From positions 1-20,348 of the forward strand of contig JAEZFR010000339.1 of NCBI GenBank assembly GCA_023417285.1: DNA of 20,348 nucleotides, written 5' to 3'. Position 1 is the first letter of the stretch. Each line of letters opens with the position of its first letter. The stretch is from Bacillota bacterium. GTDB lineage: Bacteria; Bacillota; Clostridia; Acetivibrionales; DSM-1351. Both the position numbers and the translations under genes were made by a program. The notes beneath the pieces were generated by a model, which saw only the letters and a list, made by a program, of their open reading frames with translations, was not told where the DNA came from and searched no databases. Below are positions 6,768-15,379 of this stretch, piece by piece.

Positions 6768-7619
6768 TTAGGGCAATAACCATCTGTTGTTAATTTTTTG
6801 TACCTTCATATCTTCCAGTGTTCTAATAATAGCTGTACACATCGATTGTGCCGACTTTTGTCTAAACTCCTTGGAACAGAGTTTATTTCTGTCAGCCTTG
6901 TTTGACATATAGCCAACCTCAACAATAACAGCGGGCATTGAAGTGAACTTCAGCACCGCTAGATTGGGGCGCTCAATGATGCCATTGTCCTTCATTCCCA
7001 AGTCATATACCAACTGCTTTTGAATATTTTGAGCAAATATCTTTCCCGTCATGGACTTTTGCTGTGCCGGAGCATCTTCGCAGTATAGAGTTTCAGTGCC
7101 ATGATAACTGGTGTCATCCGGCATAATATTGTTGTGTATACTTATAAATAGTGTGGCGTTAAGCCCATTCGCAATATTTGCACGCGACCACAAATCTATA
7201 AATTCATCCTCTTGCCGCGTATATACAACATTTATATTATGTTTTTCAAGTAATTTCCCAAGGCGTTTAGCGATATCAATATTTAGCTTTTTCTCCATAA
7301 CGCCATTTTTCTCAGCTCCTTGGTCTTTACCTCCGTGCCCTGCGTCAACAACAACAATAACGGTCTTTTGCCGTTCCTCCCTATACTCTTCCATCTCTTT
7401 TTTTATCATCTGCTGCTGCTTTATTTCATCAGGCTCGCGGACTCTGGATGGAAAAAAGTTAATAACACTTCTGGCATTAGGGCTAGCTATTATAGCAGCC
7501 GAAAAAACTATTAATATAGTAATAAGACCAAAGAGTTTATACCACCTAGGTAAAATACCGTTACTTAATCGCTTATAACCTTTAGCAAACTTACCTTTAT
7601 TTTTATGTCTATTTTGCAT
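6768..7619 (-). CDS. Membrane-anchored N-acetylmuramoyl-L-alanine amidase (Amidase_3)
   Basis: This zinc enzyme would cut the amide bond between N-acetylmuramic acid and the stem peptide in the cell wall. The product has 283 residues. A basic N-terminus is followed by one hydrophobic segment (about 28-46) and a charged linker with coiled-coil character (62-86), so the catalytic domain should lie outside the membrane. The Amidase_3 fold shows H95 in DAGHGG, E109 in MEKKLNI, H162 in SIHNN and catalytic E234 in VEVGYMSN. It lies 82 bp downstream of gpr on the same strand with no strong terminator between them. In Bacillus subtilis the gene after gpr is spoIIP, also a cell-wall hydrolase but of another family. 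A sporulation or germination role (CwlD-like) is plausible but unproven. The ATG is preceded only by a weak GAAGG site. Confidence 0.88.
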   Translation of the reverse strand: MQNRHKNKGKFAKGYKRLSNGILPRWYKLFGLITILIVFSAAIIASPNARSVINFFPSRVREPDEIKQQQMIKKEMEEYREERQKTVIVVVDAGHGGKDQGAEKNGVMEKKLNIDIAKRLGKLLEKHNINVVYTRQEDEFIDLWSRANIANGLNATLFISIHNNIMPDDTSYHGTETLYCEDAPAQQKSMTGKIFAQNIQKQLVYDLGMKDNGIIERPNLAVLKFTSMPAVIVEVGYMSNKADRNKLCSKEFRQKSAQSMCTAIIRTLEDMKVQKINNRWLLP

Positions 7620-7701
7620 ACTGAGCCTTCAATCTGTAATATTTATAGGTAATACTCATTGATCGATAATCTTGCAATGTGTATTCTATAATTCTTGTTC
7701 T

Positions 7702-8709
7702 TTAATTTATATATTTATTAATATCTTTAAAGGTAATTCCCTGATGCAGTGCAATGTTTAATCCATTTGCCACTACCTTTGATACTCTGTTAATTATGTC
7801 ATCTATTTCCTTGGGTGTGACGATAAGTTGCCCTACAAAGGGATTTAATGCTTCCTGCAGCAGTTCATATTTCTCATCCCGATTAATGGACTTAAGCATA
7901 TTGTAAAAATCCTTGCTGTCCTTTGCCTCATTCATCAAGCTGTCTATGACCAAGTCCATAGCATCATTTGTCAGTGTTGCTGCATCAACAACTGTTGGTA
8001 CTCCAATTGCTATTACCGGGATACCCAAAGTATGCTCGGACAGCTCTTTTCGCTTATTACCAACTCCGGCCCCCGGTGAAATACCTGTATCCGCAATCTG
8101 GATAGTGGTACTAACCCTCTCCATATTTCTAGCAGCAAGTGCATCAATTGCAATTACAACATCAGGTTTGATCCTTTCCACTACTCCTCTTACTACTTCG
8201 CTGGTCTCTATACCTGTTATGCCAAGCACTCCTGGTGCAAGGGCACATACCGGTCTTACTCCCTCGTCCACATGCTCAGGAACATACTCCAGTAAATGCC
8301 TTGTAACCATAAGACTGGACACTACCTTGGGACCAAGCGAGTCAGGAGTTACATTCCAGTTTCCCAGTCCAATTACTAGAATTGTAGAATCCTCCTTTAG
8401 CTTAAGCATATCAACAAGTTCCTTTGACATATACTTAATGGTCTTTTCATGCAGCTCTTCATCATTAAATTTTAAGTCCGGCACCTCAAGAGTTATATAA
8501 TTGCCTATTGGCTTTCCTATTGCCTGTTCCCCAGCTTTTGAGGTAATGCGTACTCTAGTAACTTTCACTTCTTCATCCCCATCATTCTCAACAATAACCC
8601 CTGGAGGAGTTCTGTGCTGAGCCTGCTGCTCATTGGATTGAGAACTATTAATGAAAATCTCATGCGCTTCAATTGCCAAGTCGGTTCTTCTATTTTTAAG
8701 AGTAATCAT
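7702..8709 (-). CDS. gpr: Germination protease GPR (spore endopeptidase)
   Basis: GPR degrades the small acid-soluble spore proteins during germination; it is made in the forespore as a zymogen. I chose the ATG at 8709 (335 residues) because AAGGATC lies 8 bases upstream. The in-frame extension to 8760 adds 17 residues not typical of the family. Residues 9-15 (TDLAIEA) resemble the autoprocessing site, so about 15 residues would be removed on activation. The two aspartates implicated in catalysis in Bacillus GPR are present: D123 in PDSLGP and D189 in IDALAAR. The Gly-rich PGAGVGNKRKELS (212-224) is also conserved. It is divergent from rpsT, an arrangement common in Firmicutes. I could not identify a clear sigma-G promoter. 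Confidence 0.95.
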   Translation of the reverse strand: MITLKNRRTDLAIEAHEIFINSSQSNEQQAQHRTPPGVIVENDGDEEVKVTRVRITSKAGEQAIGKPIGNYITLEVPDLKFNDEELHEKTIKYMSKELVDMLKLKEDSTILVIGLGNWNVTPDSLGPKVVSSLMVTRHLLEYVPEHVDEGVRPVCALAPGVLGITGIETSEVVRGVVERIKPDVVIAIDALAARNMERVSTTIQIADTGISPGAGVGNKRKELSEHTLGIPVIAIGVPTVVDAATLTNDAMDLVIDSLMNEAKDSKDFYNMLKSINRDEKYELLQEALNPFVGQLIVTPKEIDDIINRVSKVVANGLNIALHQGITFKDINKYIN

Positions 8710-8798
8710 AATATAGATCCTTTCATAAAAATCATCATGTGCAATTACTATTATTTTCACTTTCTATATTTTTAGCACAAAAAAGAAAACTTTTTTAC

Positions 8799-8827
8799 TT
8801 GCATTTTATTGCTTAACGTGGTAGAAT
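8799..8827 (+). promoter_or_regulatory. Promoter of rpsT
   Basis: TTGCAT (8799-8804) and TAGAAT (8822-8827) are separated by 17 bases. The predicted start near 8834 leaves a leader of about 90 bases before the TTG start codon. I see no convincing regulatory fold in the leader, though S20 synthesis is autoregulated in some bacteria. Confidence 0.75.
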
Positions 8828-8923
8828 ATCTGATGTTATGGGCAAGAAACGGTTCTATACCGATTAAACAATAAAGCATTGTGCTCAAGTTAAGCAAATT
8901 TAGGCTCGCAGGAGGTGAATACT

Positions 8924-9187
8924 TTGCCAAACATTAAATCTGCAATAAAGAGAGTTAAAGTATCAAAAACAAAAACATTGAAAAATGTTGTTAGAAAGTC
9001 AGCTTTAAAGACTTCAATCAAGAAGTGCAAAGAAGCTATCGCTAATGGTCAGGATACTGCTGCAGAATCATTTAAGAACGCTACTAAGGCTTTAGATAAA
9101 GCAGCAGCTAAAAATATTTTACACAAGAACACCGCTGCGAGAAGAAAGTCTAGATTAGCAAAGGCTTTAAATGCAGCAAACAAGTAA
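8924..9187 (+). CDS. rpsT: 30S ribosomal protein S20
   Basis: S20 binds 16S rRNA and helps assemble the small subunit. The product is 87 residues, Lys/Ala-rich, starting MPNIKSAIKRV and ending in the usual helical KNTAARRKSRLAKALNAA segment. I set the start at TTG 8924 because GGAGGTG (8911-8917) is an ideal ribosome binding site 6 bases ahead and the product then matches the normal S20 N-terminus. A GTG at 8915 lies inside that site and would be a wrong start. It has its own promoter and a strong terminator. Confidence 0.96.
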   Translation: MPNIKSAIKRVKVSKTKTLKNVVRKSALKTSIKKCKEAIANGQDTAAESFKNATKALDKAAAKNILHKNTAARRKSRLAKALNAANK

Positions 9188-9210
9188 TACATTACAGATA
9201 GCGACGTAGT

Positions 9211-9243
9211 GCCTGTTTCTTCATAAGAAACAGGCATTTTTGA
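9211..9243 (+). terminator. Strong terminator after rpsT, just before the topB ribosome binding site
   Basis: An 11-bp stem (9211-9221 with 9225-9235) with a tiny loop is followed by ATTTTTG. It ends only 24 bases before the topB ATG and leaves no room for a separate topB promoter after it. Confidence 0.9.
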
Positions 9244-9259
9244 TTATGAAAGGAAAAAC

Positions 9260-11437
9260 ATGGGAAAAACATTAGTATTAGCTGAAAAGCCCTCTGTTGC
9301 TAGAGATTTGGCAAAGGTATTAGGCTGCAGCCAAAACAGCAACGGATTTATTTCAGGTTCTAAATATATAGTTACATGGGCCCTTGGTCATCTTGTAACA
9401 CTTGCGGACCCAGAAGTATATAGTGATAAATACAAGAGCTGGAGAATTGAAGACTTACCTATGCTGCCCAAAAAGATGGAGCTGGTTGTAATCAGAGAGA
9501 CTTCAAAGCAATTTGGTGTGGTAAAGAATCTTCTAAAGAGAGATGATATAGATGAACTGGTTATTGCAACTGACTCTGGAAGAGAAGGAGAGCTTGTTGC
9601 CCGCTGGATTATTATTAAGGCAGGCTTCAGAAAGCCTATCAAGAGGCTTTGGATATCATCTCAAACAGATAAGGCTATAAAAGAAGGTTTTTCAAAACTT
9701 AAGCCATCTAGAGAGTATGACAACCTGTTTTATTCGGCTCAAAGCCGAGCAGAAGCGGACTGGCTGATTGGGCTTAACGTTACAAGGGCTCTAACCTGTA
9801 AATACAATGCACAATTATCGGCAGGACGTGTTCAGACGCCTACATTAGCTATGATTGTTGAGCGTGAAAATGAGATTAAGAAATTTATTCCAAAGGATTT
9901 TTGGACTATATCTGGCAGCTTCTGTGGCTTTAATGTGCAGTGGCAGGACAAGAAGTCAGGCCAAACAAGGATATTTGATAAACAAATTTCAGATAATATT
10001 ATTAAAAAGGTATCAAATCAACCTGCTGAAATTACTGATATTAAAAAAGAAGCAAAGAAAGAGCTCCCGCCATTGGCTTACGACCTAACAGAGCTTCAGA
10101 GGGATGCAAATAAGAGATACGGTTATTCGGCAAAACAGACTTTGAATATAATGCAGAGATTATACGAGTCCCACAAGCTGGTTACCTATCCTAGAACTGA
10201 TTCAAGGTATATTACTGATGATATTGTTGCAACGCTTCCCGAACGATTAAAGGCTATAGCAGTTGGGCCTTATGCAAAGGCTGCTCAGCTATTGATACGT
10301 AATAAGCTCAATATAACAAAGCGTTTTGTAGATAACTCAAAAGTAACTGACCACCATGCTATTATTCCTACTGAGCAATATGTAAATCTTTCGTCCCTCA
10401 ATATTGAAGAAAGAAATATATATGATCTAATTGTAAAAAGATTTCTTGCTGTACTTAATGCACCATTTGAGTATGAGCAAACTACCGTCCAAATTACTTG
10501 TTCTAATGAGTTCTTCTATGCTAGAGGAAGGATTGTAAAGGCATTGGGCTGGAAATCTATTTATGAGGGTTTTGGACGCATAGACGACGATGATGATCAA
10601 GATGAATTGGAGACAGGTTCAGAGCAATCCATTCCAAGCGTGATTAAGGGTCAGAAGGATAAGTTGACGTCAGTACGACCTATCAGCGGAAAAACCAAGC
10701 CTCCTGCACGCTATACAGAAGCAAGTCTTCTCTCTGCAATGGAGCATCCAGGCAAATTTGTTCAAAGCAAGGAACTTAGAGAAACTCTTGAAACAACAAG
10801 TGGACTAGGTACTCCTGCTACTAGAGCAGATATAATTGAAAAGCTATTCAATACCTTTTATATTGAGAGAAAAGGCAAAGAGCTCTTCCCTACCTCCAAA
10901 GGAATTCAGCTGATAGGCTTGGTACCAGACGATCTTAAATCACCTGAGCTCACAGCAAAATGGGAGCAGCAGCTGTCCCTCATAAGCAAGGGTAAAATAA
11001 ACTCTGTTTCCTTTGTCAATGAAATGCGAGGTTATGCTTCCACTCTTGTCAGCAATGTTGTAGCTAGCAATGAGGTATATAAACATGATAATGTTACGCG
11101 TCAGCGTTGTGAGTGTGGTCAATTCTTGCTTGAAGTTAACGGCAAGAAAGGAAAAATGCTGGTTTGTCCCGATAGAGAATGTGGGTATAGAAAAACTCTT
11201 ACTCAAACCTCAAATGCACGATGTCCTCAATGCAAAAAGAAGATGGAGATTCGTGGAGAAGGCGAAAACAAGACATTTTACTGTTCCTGTGGCTACCGAG
11301 AAAAGCTTGATGACTTCAAGAAGCGAAAGGACGAGCAGGTAAGCAAAAAAGATGTAAACCGGTTCCTAAAGCAGCAAGAGAGTGATGAAACAATCAATTC
11401 TGCACTTGCTGAGGCACTTGCAAAGTGGAAGAAATAA
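9260..11437 (+). CDS. topB: DNA topoisomerase III
   Basis: This type IA topoisomerase relaxes and decatenates DNA by single-strand passage. The product is 725 residues. The TOPRIM domain is N-terminal, with E9 in LAEKPSVA and the acidic motif TDSGREGE (104-111). The active-site tyrosine is Y310 in VTYPRTDSRY, and the LSAGRVQTPTL motif lies at 186-196. The C-terminus carries zinc-ribbon cysteine pairs (CECG, CPDREC, CPQC, CSCG) and a charged tail. The ATG follows AAAGGA at 7 bases. It lies 72 bp after rpsT with a terminator between, so expression may need readthrough or an internal promoter. A tandem repeat and a hairpin follow. Confidence 0.95.
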   Translation: MGKTLVLAEKPSVARDLAKVLGCSQNSNGFISGSKYIVTWALGHLVTLADPEVYSDKYKSWRIEDLPMLPKKMELVVIRETSKQFGVVKNLLKRDDIDELVIATDSGREGELVARWIIIKAGFRKPIKRLWISSQTDKAIKEGFSKLKPSREYDNLFYSAQSRAEADWLIGLNVTRALTCKYNAQLSAGRVQTPTLAMIVERENEIKKFIPKDFWTISGSFCGFNVQWQDKKSGQTRIFDKQISDNIIKKVSNQPAEITDIKKEAKKELPPLAYDLTELQRDANKRYGYSAKQTLNIMQRLYESHKLVTYPRTDSRYITDDIVATLPERLKAIAVGPYAKAAQLLIRNKLNITKRFVDNSKVTDHHAIIPTEQYVNLSSLNIEERNIYDLIVKRFLAVLNAPFEYEQTTVQITCSNEFFYARGRIVKALGWKSIYEGFGRIDDDDDQDELETGSEQSIPSVIKGQKDKLTSVRPISGKTKPPARYTEASLLSAMEHPGKFVQSKELRETLETTSGLGTPATRADIIEKLFNTFYIERKGKELFPTSKGIQLIGLVPDDLKSPELTAKWEQQLSLISKGKINSVSFVNEMRGYASTLVSNVVASNEVYKHDNVTRQRCECGQFLLEVNGKKGKMLVCPDRECGYRKTLTQTSNARCPQCKKKMEIRGEGENKTFYCSCGYREKLDDFKKRKDEQVSKKDVNRFLKQQESDETINSALAEALAKWKK

Positions 11438-11491
11438 ATTATACCTCCACTAAGACATAAATTTATACCTCCACTTAGACATAAATTTATA
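11436..11491. repeat. 24-bp tandem repeat directly after topB
   Basis: The motif ATACCTCCACT(A/T)AGACAT recurs with a period of 24: it starts at 11441 and 11465, with a partial third copy at 11489. The repeat begins at the topB stop codon and runs into a hairpin. Read on the minus strand, full units contain GGAGGT, 8 bases, then ATG, resembling a translation start. A related sequence lies after ligA near 4708-4726. Confidence 0.8.
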
Positions 11492-11545
11492 CCCCCGTAA
11501 AGTGACTTTTTATAGTTCATTTTACGGGGGCTTTAGTTATTTGGT
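11492..11545 (+). terminator. Hairpin, likely terminator of topB
   Basis: A perfect 10-bp stem with five C-G pairs (11492-11501 with 11521-11530) encloses a 19-base loop. The plus-strand tail CTTTAGTTATTTGG is only moderately T-rich. It may serve both topB and the convergent minus-strand gene. Confidence 0.65.
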
Positions 11546-11573
11546 AAAAATTTAAAACTATTAATTCTAATCA

Positions 11574-11599
11574 ACATGCTGATACATATAACAGCATGT
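11574..11599. other. Small hairpin at the 3' end of the 617-residue gene
   Basis: ACATGCTG at 11574-11581 pairs with CAGCATGT at 11592-11599 around 10 bases. It lies 5 bases beyond the minus-strand stop codon and has no T-tract, so it may stabilise the mRNA end rather than terminate. Confidence 0.4.
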
Positions 11600-11604
11600 A
11601 TTAC

Positions 11605-13458
11605 CTACTTTTCTTCATATTCCTTCAGATCATGCTTCTTCCACTGAAGTGACAGCTTACTGTAGTTTACACCATTAATAGTGGTGTTTGTCCAGATATC
11701 TTTTGCCTTCCTCAAGTTAGAATCGGACGTATTTGAAACGGGAATATACACTGTCTGCGTATACAAATCCTTTCCAATCTTGATATAGTAAATATATTCA
11801 TTTGCTAAACTATCAAGATAATAGCTCTTTGCTTCATCATCTTTTACAAACTGTTGAATAGCATTGACATCAAATTCTTTTGATAAACAATATATCTGAG
11901 CACCGTTATATTCAGTTGATGAAATACTCACCTTTGCAAGCCCAAAGTTAACCTCCTCATTCTTGAGGTACATCAAGCCTAATGGATTTATTATATCTTC
12001 CAATTTTGCAGAACTAAGAGAAACATTCATGGACAAATTAATGTTGCTCTCAGGATCAAAAGCATTGATATATTCAGCAGTTCCAACGCCAGAGCTATAA
12101 TAACTTCCATAATAACCAGAGTACATATACTTGTCATCATAATAGTACCCACTTAGGCCATTAATACCAGTATTCCAGCTTCTTGTAACCTTTGTTGCAA
12201 AATTATATTTCTTCATCTTGAACTCTTTTGGCTCTGAGAAATTAACAAGACCTTCAGCCTGAGCAATCTTGCCTAAATATTTACTCAGATTAGTCTTATC
12301 CAGAGTGAAGGAGTTAAGCATTTTGTTGATACTAGCCATCTTCTTATCATCTAAATATTTGTCATCCATCAGGATAGCAGAAACGAGGTATTTATAACCA
12401 TTGCCCACTATGTAAAGGTTATTCATTATGTATGGCTTATTAGTAATAGTCTTAAAACGGAGCGATACAAAATAAGTATTAAGACCATTCTGCGTTTGCT
12501 CTTTGCTACTTAGCAGCTCAACTACGTTGTTGTTATAATTACTCTTAATTTTATCAATATCCTTTAACGCCCAGGTTTTAGAGGTCTCACCACTTGTTGC
12601 TGAACCAACAACACTAACGGTTATGCCCTCCTGAATATTTGTAGCCACGTTATTCATTGCATTTTCAGTCTTGGTGTCAGTAGCACTAGACATTTCTTCA
12701 TCGGTATAAACCTTCTGAATAATCTGATTTCTAGCATTTGGTGTTCCACTTACCTTCCAGTAAGGGCTAAGTAACATTTTATATCCGTAACTAGTATTGG
12801 TGTAATTTCTCTCGTCACTTATTGAATCAGATAACTCTTTAATATTGGGATTTTTGCTATCAAACGTGGTACTAAAGGAACTAGTTAGTTTATCAAACAT
12901 ATCTGAATGATTCTTAAAAAATTCACCACCCATACTGATTGTTAGATTGTATATATAACCATTTTGTATGTAAATCCTATTTTCAACGTACTCTCTGAAT
13001 TCCTCTGCTGCCTGATCTACCAGGTAGTAATCATAATAACCGCCAGCCTTTATTATACGTAAATACTTCTGGCCTGCTGCGTCAGTAGCTATATCAACCA
13101 AGAATTCCTTATCGCCCCACAAGTAGTAGTAGCCTTGTTTTGACTGATTTTGCATTATGTACAATAAGTCTTCCAGGCTTAAATTATCTGTATTTTTGTT
13201 AACTTCCAAGCTGATATTTGAATTGTAGCTGGTAGTCGACATGTTGAAGTAGTTGGCTCTGTCACTTTTATATATAACCGCGTCATCAGGGAGATACATT
13301 GACCATTTATATATGTAGCTTCCAACCTCTGTTTTAGATGCATCCTTGCTTGAAAAAACCTTGTAAAGGTCTATATTACCACTTTCTGCACTCACAATAG
13401 GTGCAAAGCAGCTAATTAACATAACTGTGCAAACAATAACTGAAAGTAATTTTTTCAT
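11605..13458 (-). CDS. Secreted protein of unknown function, HtrA operon partner
   Basis: Product not recognised; 617 residues. The ATG follows AAGGAGG. Residues 1-24 are a Sec signal peptide with a VSA-E cleavage site. There is no lipobox or sortase motif, so it should be secreted or loosely wall-associated. The mature protein is rich in Tyr, Asn and Ser. It appears to contain three modules of 150-190 residues (about 45-200, 215-390, 405-600). Each has an early Tyr/Trp-containing strand (such as SYGYKMLLSPYWKV) and ends in a strand pattern such as GNGYKYLVSAIL or GKDLYTQTVYIP followed by a helix. This resembles PsbP-like alpha/beta domains, but that is a fold guess. It begins 18 bp after the protease stop, so the two are co-transcribed and may act together as protease and substrate, adaptor or inhibitor. 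Confidence 0.85.
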   Translation of the reverse strand: MKKLLSVIVCTVMLISCFAPIVSAESGNIDLYKVFSSKDASKTEVGSYIYKWSMYLPDDAVIYKSDRANYFNMSTTSYNSNISLEVNKNTDNLSLEDLLYIMQNQSKQGYYYLWGDKEFLVDIATDAAGQKYLRIIKAGGYYDYYLVDQAAEEFREYVENRIYIQNGYIYNLTISMGGEFFKNHSDMFDKLTSSFSTTFDSKNPNIKELSDSISDERNYTNTSYGYKMLLSPYWKVSGTPNARNQIIQKVYTDEEMSSATDTKTENAMNNVATNIQEGITVSVVGSATSGETSKTWALKDIDKIKSNYNNNVVELLSSKEQTQNGLNTYFVSLRFKTITNKPYIMNNLYIVGNGYKYLVSAILMDDKYLDDKKMASINKMLNSFTLDKTNLSKYLGKIAQAEGLVNFSEPKEFKMKKYNFATKVTRSWNTGINGLSGYYYDDKYMYSGYYGSYYSSGVGTAEYINAFDPESNINLSMNVSLSSAKLEDIINPLGLMYLKNEEVNFGLAKVSISSTEYNGAQIYCLSKEFDVNAIQQFVKDDEAKSYYLDSLANEYIYYIKIGKDLYTQTVYIPVSNTSDSNLRKAKDIWTNTTINGVNYSKLSLQWKKHDLKEYEEK

Positions 13459-13476
13459 TTATAGCAAACCTCCTTA

Positions 13477-14553
13477 TTATTTCTTTTTCTCTGGTACTTC
13501 TTTAAGAGTTACAGTAATATCAAACTTCTTGTCTCCCCTTGAGAAGGTAAGCTTAACCTTGTCACCGGGTAGATAATTTTTTAGAATTTCGTTGTATGAT
13601 GCTATTGAAGTTGTAGATTTGCCATTGATAGAATCCAGTAAGTCCCCCTCTTTTACCTGCTCGGAGGTAACTACTGCATTATCCTGAATTGTAACAACTT
13701 TTAGGCCCTGATTGGTTGGCAATCCCAGTAAAGCTGCCCAGTTTTCTTCAAACTCAATGCCTGTAAAACACCTTTTAATCTTACCGTATTTCTTGTAATG
13801 ATTTAAAAAGTAATTAATGTTACTTGCAGGTATTGAAAAGTTCATGCCTTGATAATAAGAATATCCCAAAGTATTAATACCAACCAGCTCGCAGCTCATA
13901 TTAACAAGAGGTCCTCCGCTATTACCTGGATTTATTGATGCATCGGTCTGTAAATATGAATAAATGCCGTCAACAGGTCTGTTTAATCCGCTGATTATAC
14001 CCTTACTTGCACTATTTCTGTACTCAAAAAACAGTGGTGTACCTATTGCAATAACATCATCACCAACCTTTGTTTTCTTTTCATCAGCGATAGCCATAGG
14101 TTTAAGGTCTTTACGATCAATTTGAATAAGAGCCAAGTCTATGTCCTTGTCAGCATATAACAGCTTAGCCTGATAGATTTTTCCGTCATATGTTACTACG
14201 AATATTTCCTTTATTCCATCAATTACATGATTATTTGTGAGTATCTTTCCGTCCTTGTCAATCACTACACCTGACCCAAACTGCAGATTTTTTGGGAATT
14301 TACTATAGGTGTCCTCTTGTTCACGATATTGAGTGTTATTTCCTATAATTGCCACAACAGACTGATTTACCTCGTCAATAACCTCTGATACCTTTTGCTT
14401 CTCTTGCGTTTTTACAATTTGCTCCTGTTTTACCTGTTTTGTTGCTGAAACGATATCACTCTGCTGCTTTGTAGATACAGCAGCAAAGCTTGGTATAGTA
14501 ATCTGCATCAACATGAATAGACATACAAATAAGCTGACAATTCTTTTTCTCAT
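13477..14553 (-). CDS. Secreted HtrA/DegP-like serine protease (S1C) with PDZ domain
   Basis: This trypsin-fold protease would act outside the membrane on misfolded or specific secreted proteins. The product is 358 residues. A signal peptide with cleavage at SFA-A (about residue 24) is followed by a Lys/Gln-rich linker to about 60. The catalytic triad is H109 in TNNHVIDG, D139 in DIDLALIQ and S212 in GNSGGPL. A single C-terminal PDZ domain covers about 262-350. Unlike many Firmicute HtrA proteins it has a cleavable signal rather than a clear N-terminal anchor. The ATG follows AGGAGGA. It is the first gene of an operon with the unknown secreted protein. Confidence 0.92.
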   Translation of the reverse strand: MRKRIVSLFVCLFMLMQITIPSFAAVSTKQQSDIVSATKQVKQEQIVKTQEKQKVSEVIDEVNQSVVAIIGNNTQYREQEDTYSKFPKNLQFGSGVVIDKDGKILTNNHVIDGIKEIFVVTYDGKIYQAKLLYADKDIDLALIQIDRKDLKPMAIADEKKTKVGDDVIAIGTPLFFEYRNSASKGIISGLNRPVDGIYSYLQTDASINPGNSGGPLVNMSCELVGINTLGYSYYQGMNFSIPASNINYFLNHYKKYGKIKRCFTGIEFEENWAALLGLPTNQGLKVVTIQDNAVVTSEQVKEGDLLDSINGKSTTSIASYNEILKNYLPGDKVKLTFSRGDKKFDITVTLKEVPEKKK

Positions 14554-14695
14554 GTAGAATCCTCCTAAAAATTTTTAGCCATTAAATATTTACAATTATA
14601 TACTTTGGGCTAGCAACATATTACCATATTTATACAGTAAATATATTACAAATTTATGTCATTTATGGTGTAAATATTTGTCCTATTTATAAAAC

Positions 14696-14733
14696 AAAAA
14701 CTGACCATATGTTATCTGGTCAGTTTTTTATCT
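14696..14733 (-). terminator. Terminator of the cytidylate-kinase-like gene
   Basis: CTGACCA (14701-14707) pairs with TGGTCAG, flanked by A and T runs on both sides. On the minus strand the stem ends in TTTTTG. The symmetrical shape could also work on the plus strand. It lies about 40 bp beyond the kinase stop. Confidence 0.85.
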
Positions 14734-14770
14734 TTTTAAAGAGAAGCCCCTATTCAATTTAATCTATGTA

Positions 14771-15379
14771 TTACAAATAGCTCATTATATCGGTTACTAC
14801 CTTGTCAAGTTCTACCTTTGAAGTATTTATAACCAGGTCATATTGGGTTAAATCTGTCCAATCCTGACCTGTAAAGGTATAGAAGTATTTTTTTCGTTCA
14901 ATATCGGATTTGTTTATTTTTTTCTTTGCCTCTGACGGAGTTAAATCATATAGCTTCTCTATCCTACTCTGTCTGAAATCAAGGTCTGCATGTAAAAAGA
15001 CGTTAAATCGTTTTGGATTATCCTTAAGAATATAGGAGGCACAACGCCCAATAATAATACAAGGTTCTCTTTCAACACTTTTAGTTATAATCTCTGACTC
15101 AATTTCAAACAACTGTGCATTTGTAGGAAGGGAAAAAACTGGTGGTATATACTCACAGCTTAGCATAGGTTGGGTAACTAATACTGCCTGCCAAAAGGAT
15201 GCAAGCCTTTCATCAATTGTTTTTAAATGTCGTTCGTTAAGCTTTAACTCTTCTGCTGCCCTGCGTATAATCTCATGATCAATATACTTGTAGGATAATT
15301 TCTCTGCAAGCTGCTTTCCAACATAGGATCCTCCACTTCCAAGCTGACGATTAATAGTTATAACAGTATTAATATTCAT
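14771..15379 (-). CDS. Cytidylate kinase-like family protein
   Basis: The product is a 202-residue P-loop protein of the cytidylate-kinase-like family, common in Clostridia and distinct from the essential Cmk. The nucleotide-binding segment is NRQLGSGGSYVGKQLA (10-25). A helix-rich middle (YKYIDHEIIRRAAEEL) and an IIIGRCASYIL strand-turn follow, then an Arg-containing lid (FRQSRIEKLY; IERKKYFYTF) and the closing strand YDLVINTSK. The substrate is unknown; nucleoside monophosphate kinase activity is inferred from fold. The ATG follows AGGAGGA at 5 bases. It is apparently monocistronic, between two terminators. Confidence 0.85.
   Translation of the reverse strand: MNINTVITINRQLGSGGSYVGKQLAEKLSYKYIDHEIIRRAAEELKLNERHLKTIDERLASFWQAVLVTQPMLSCEYIPPVFSLPTNAQLFEIESEIITKSVEREPCIIIGRCASYILKDNPKRFNVFLHADLDFRQSRIEKLYDLTPSEAKKKINKSDIERKKYFYTFTGQDWTDLTQYDLVINTSKVELDKVVTDIMSYL

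Noticed and set aside
6768..7619. Assignment as SpoIIP from its position after gpr
   Set aside because: The sequence has Amidase_3 motifs (DAGHGG, SIHNN, VEVGYMSN), which belong to a different amidase family.
8915..9187. GTG start for rpsT
   Set aside because: The GTG is part of the GGAGGTG ribosome binding site; TTG at 8924 has correct spacing and gives the normal S20 N-terminus.
11293..11520. 75-codon minus-strand frame with a repeated GGINLCLS peptide
   Set aside because: It is created by the 24-bp repeat and then runs antisense through topB; its ATG sits in the loop of the terminator hairpin and has no ribosome binding site.
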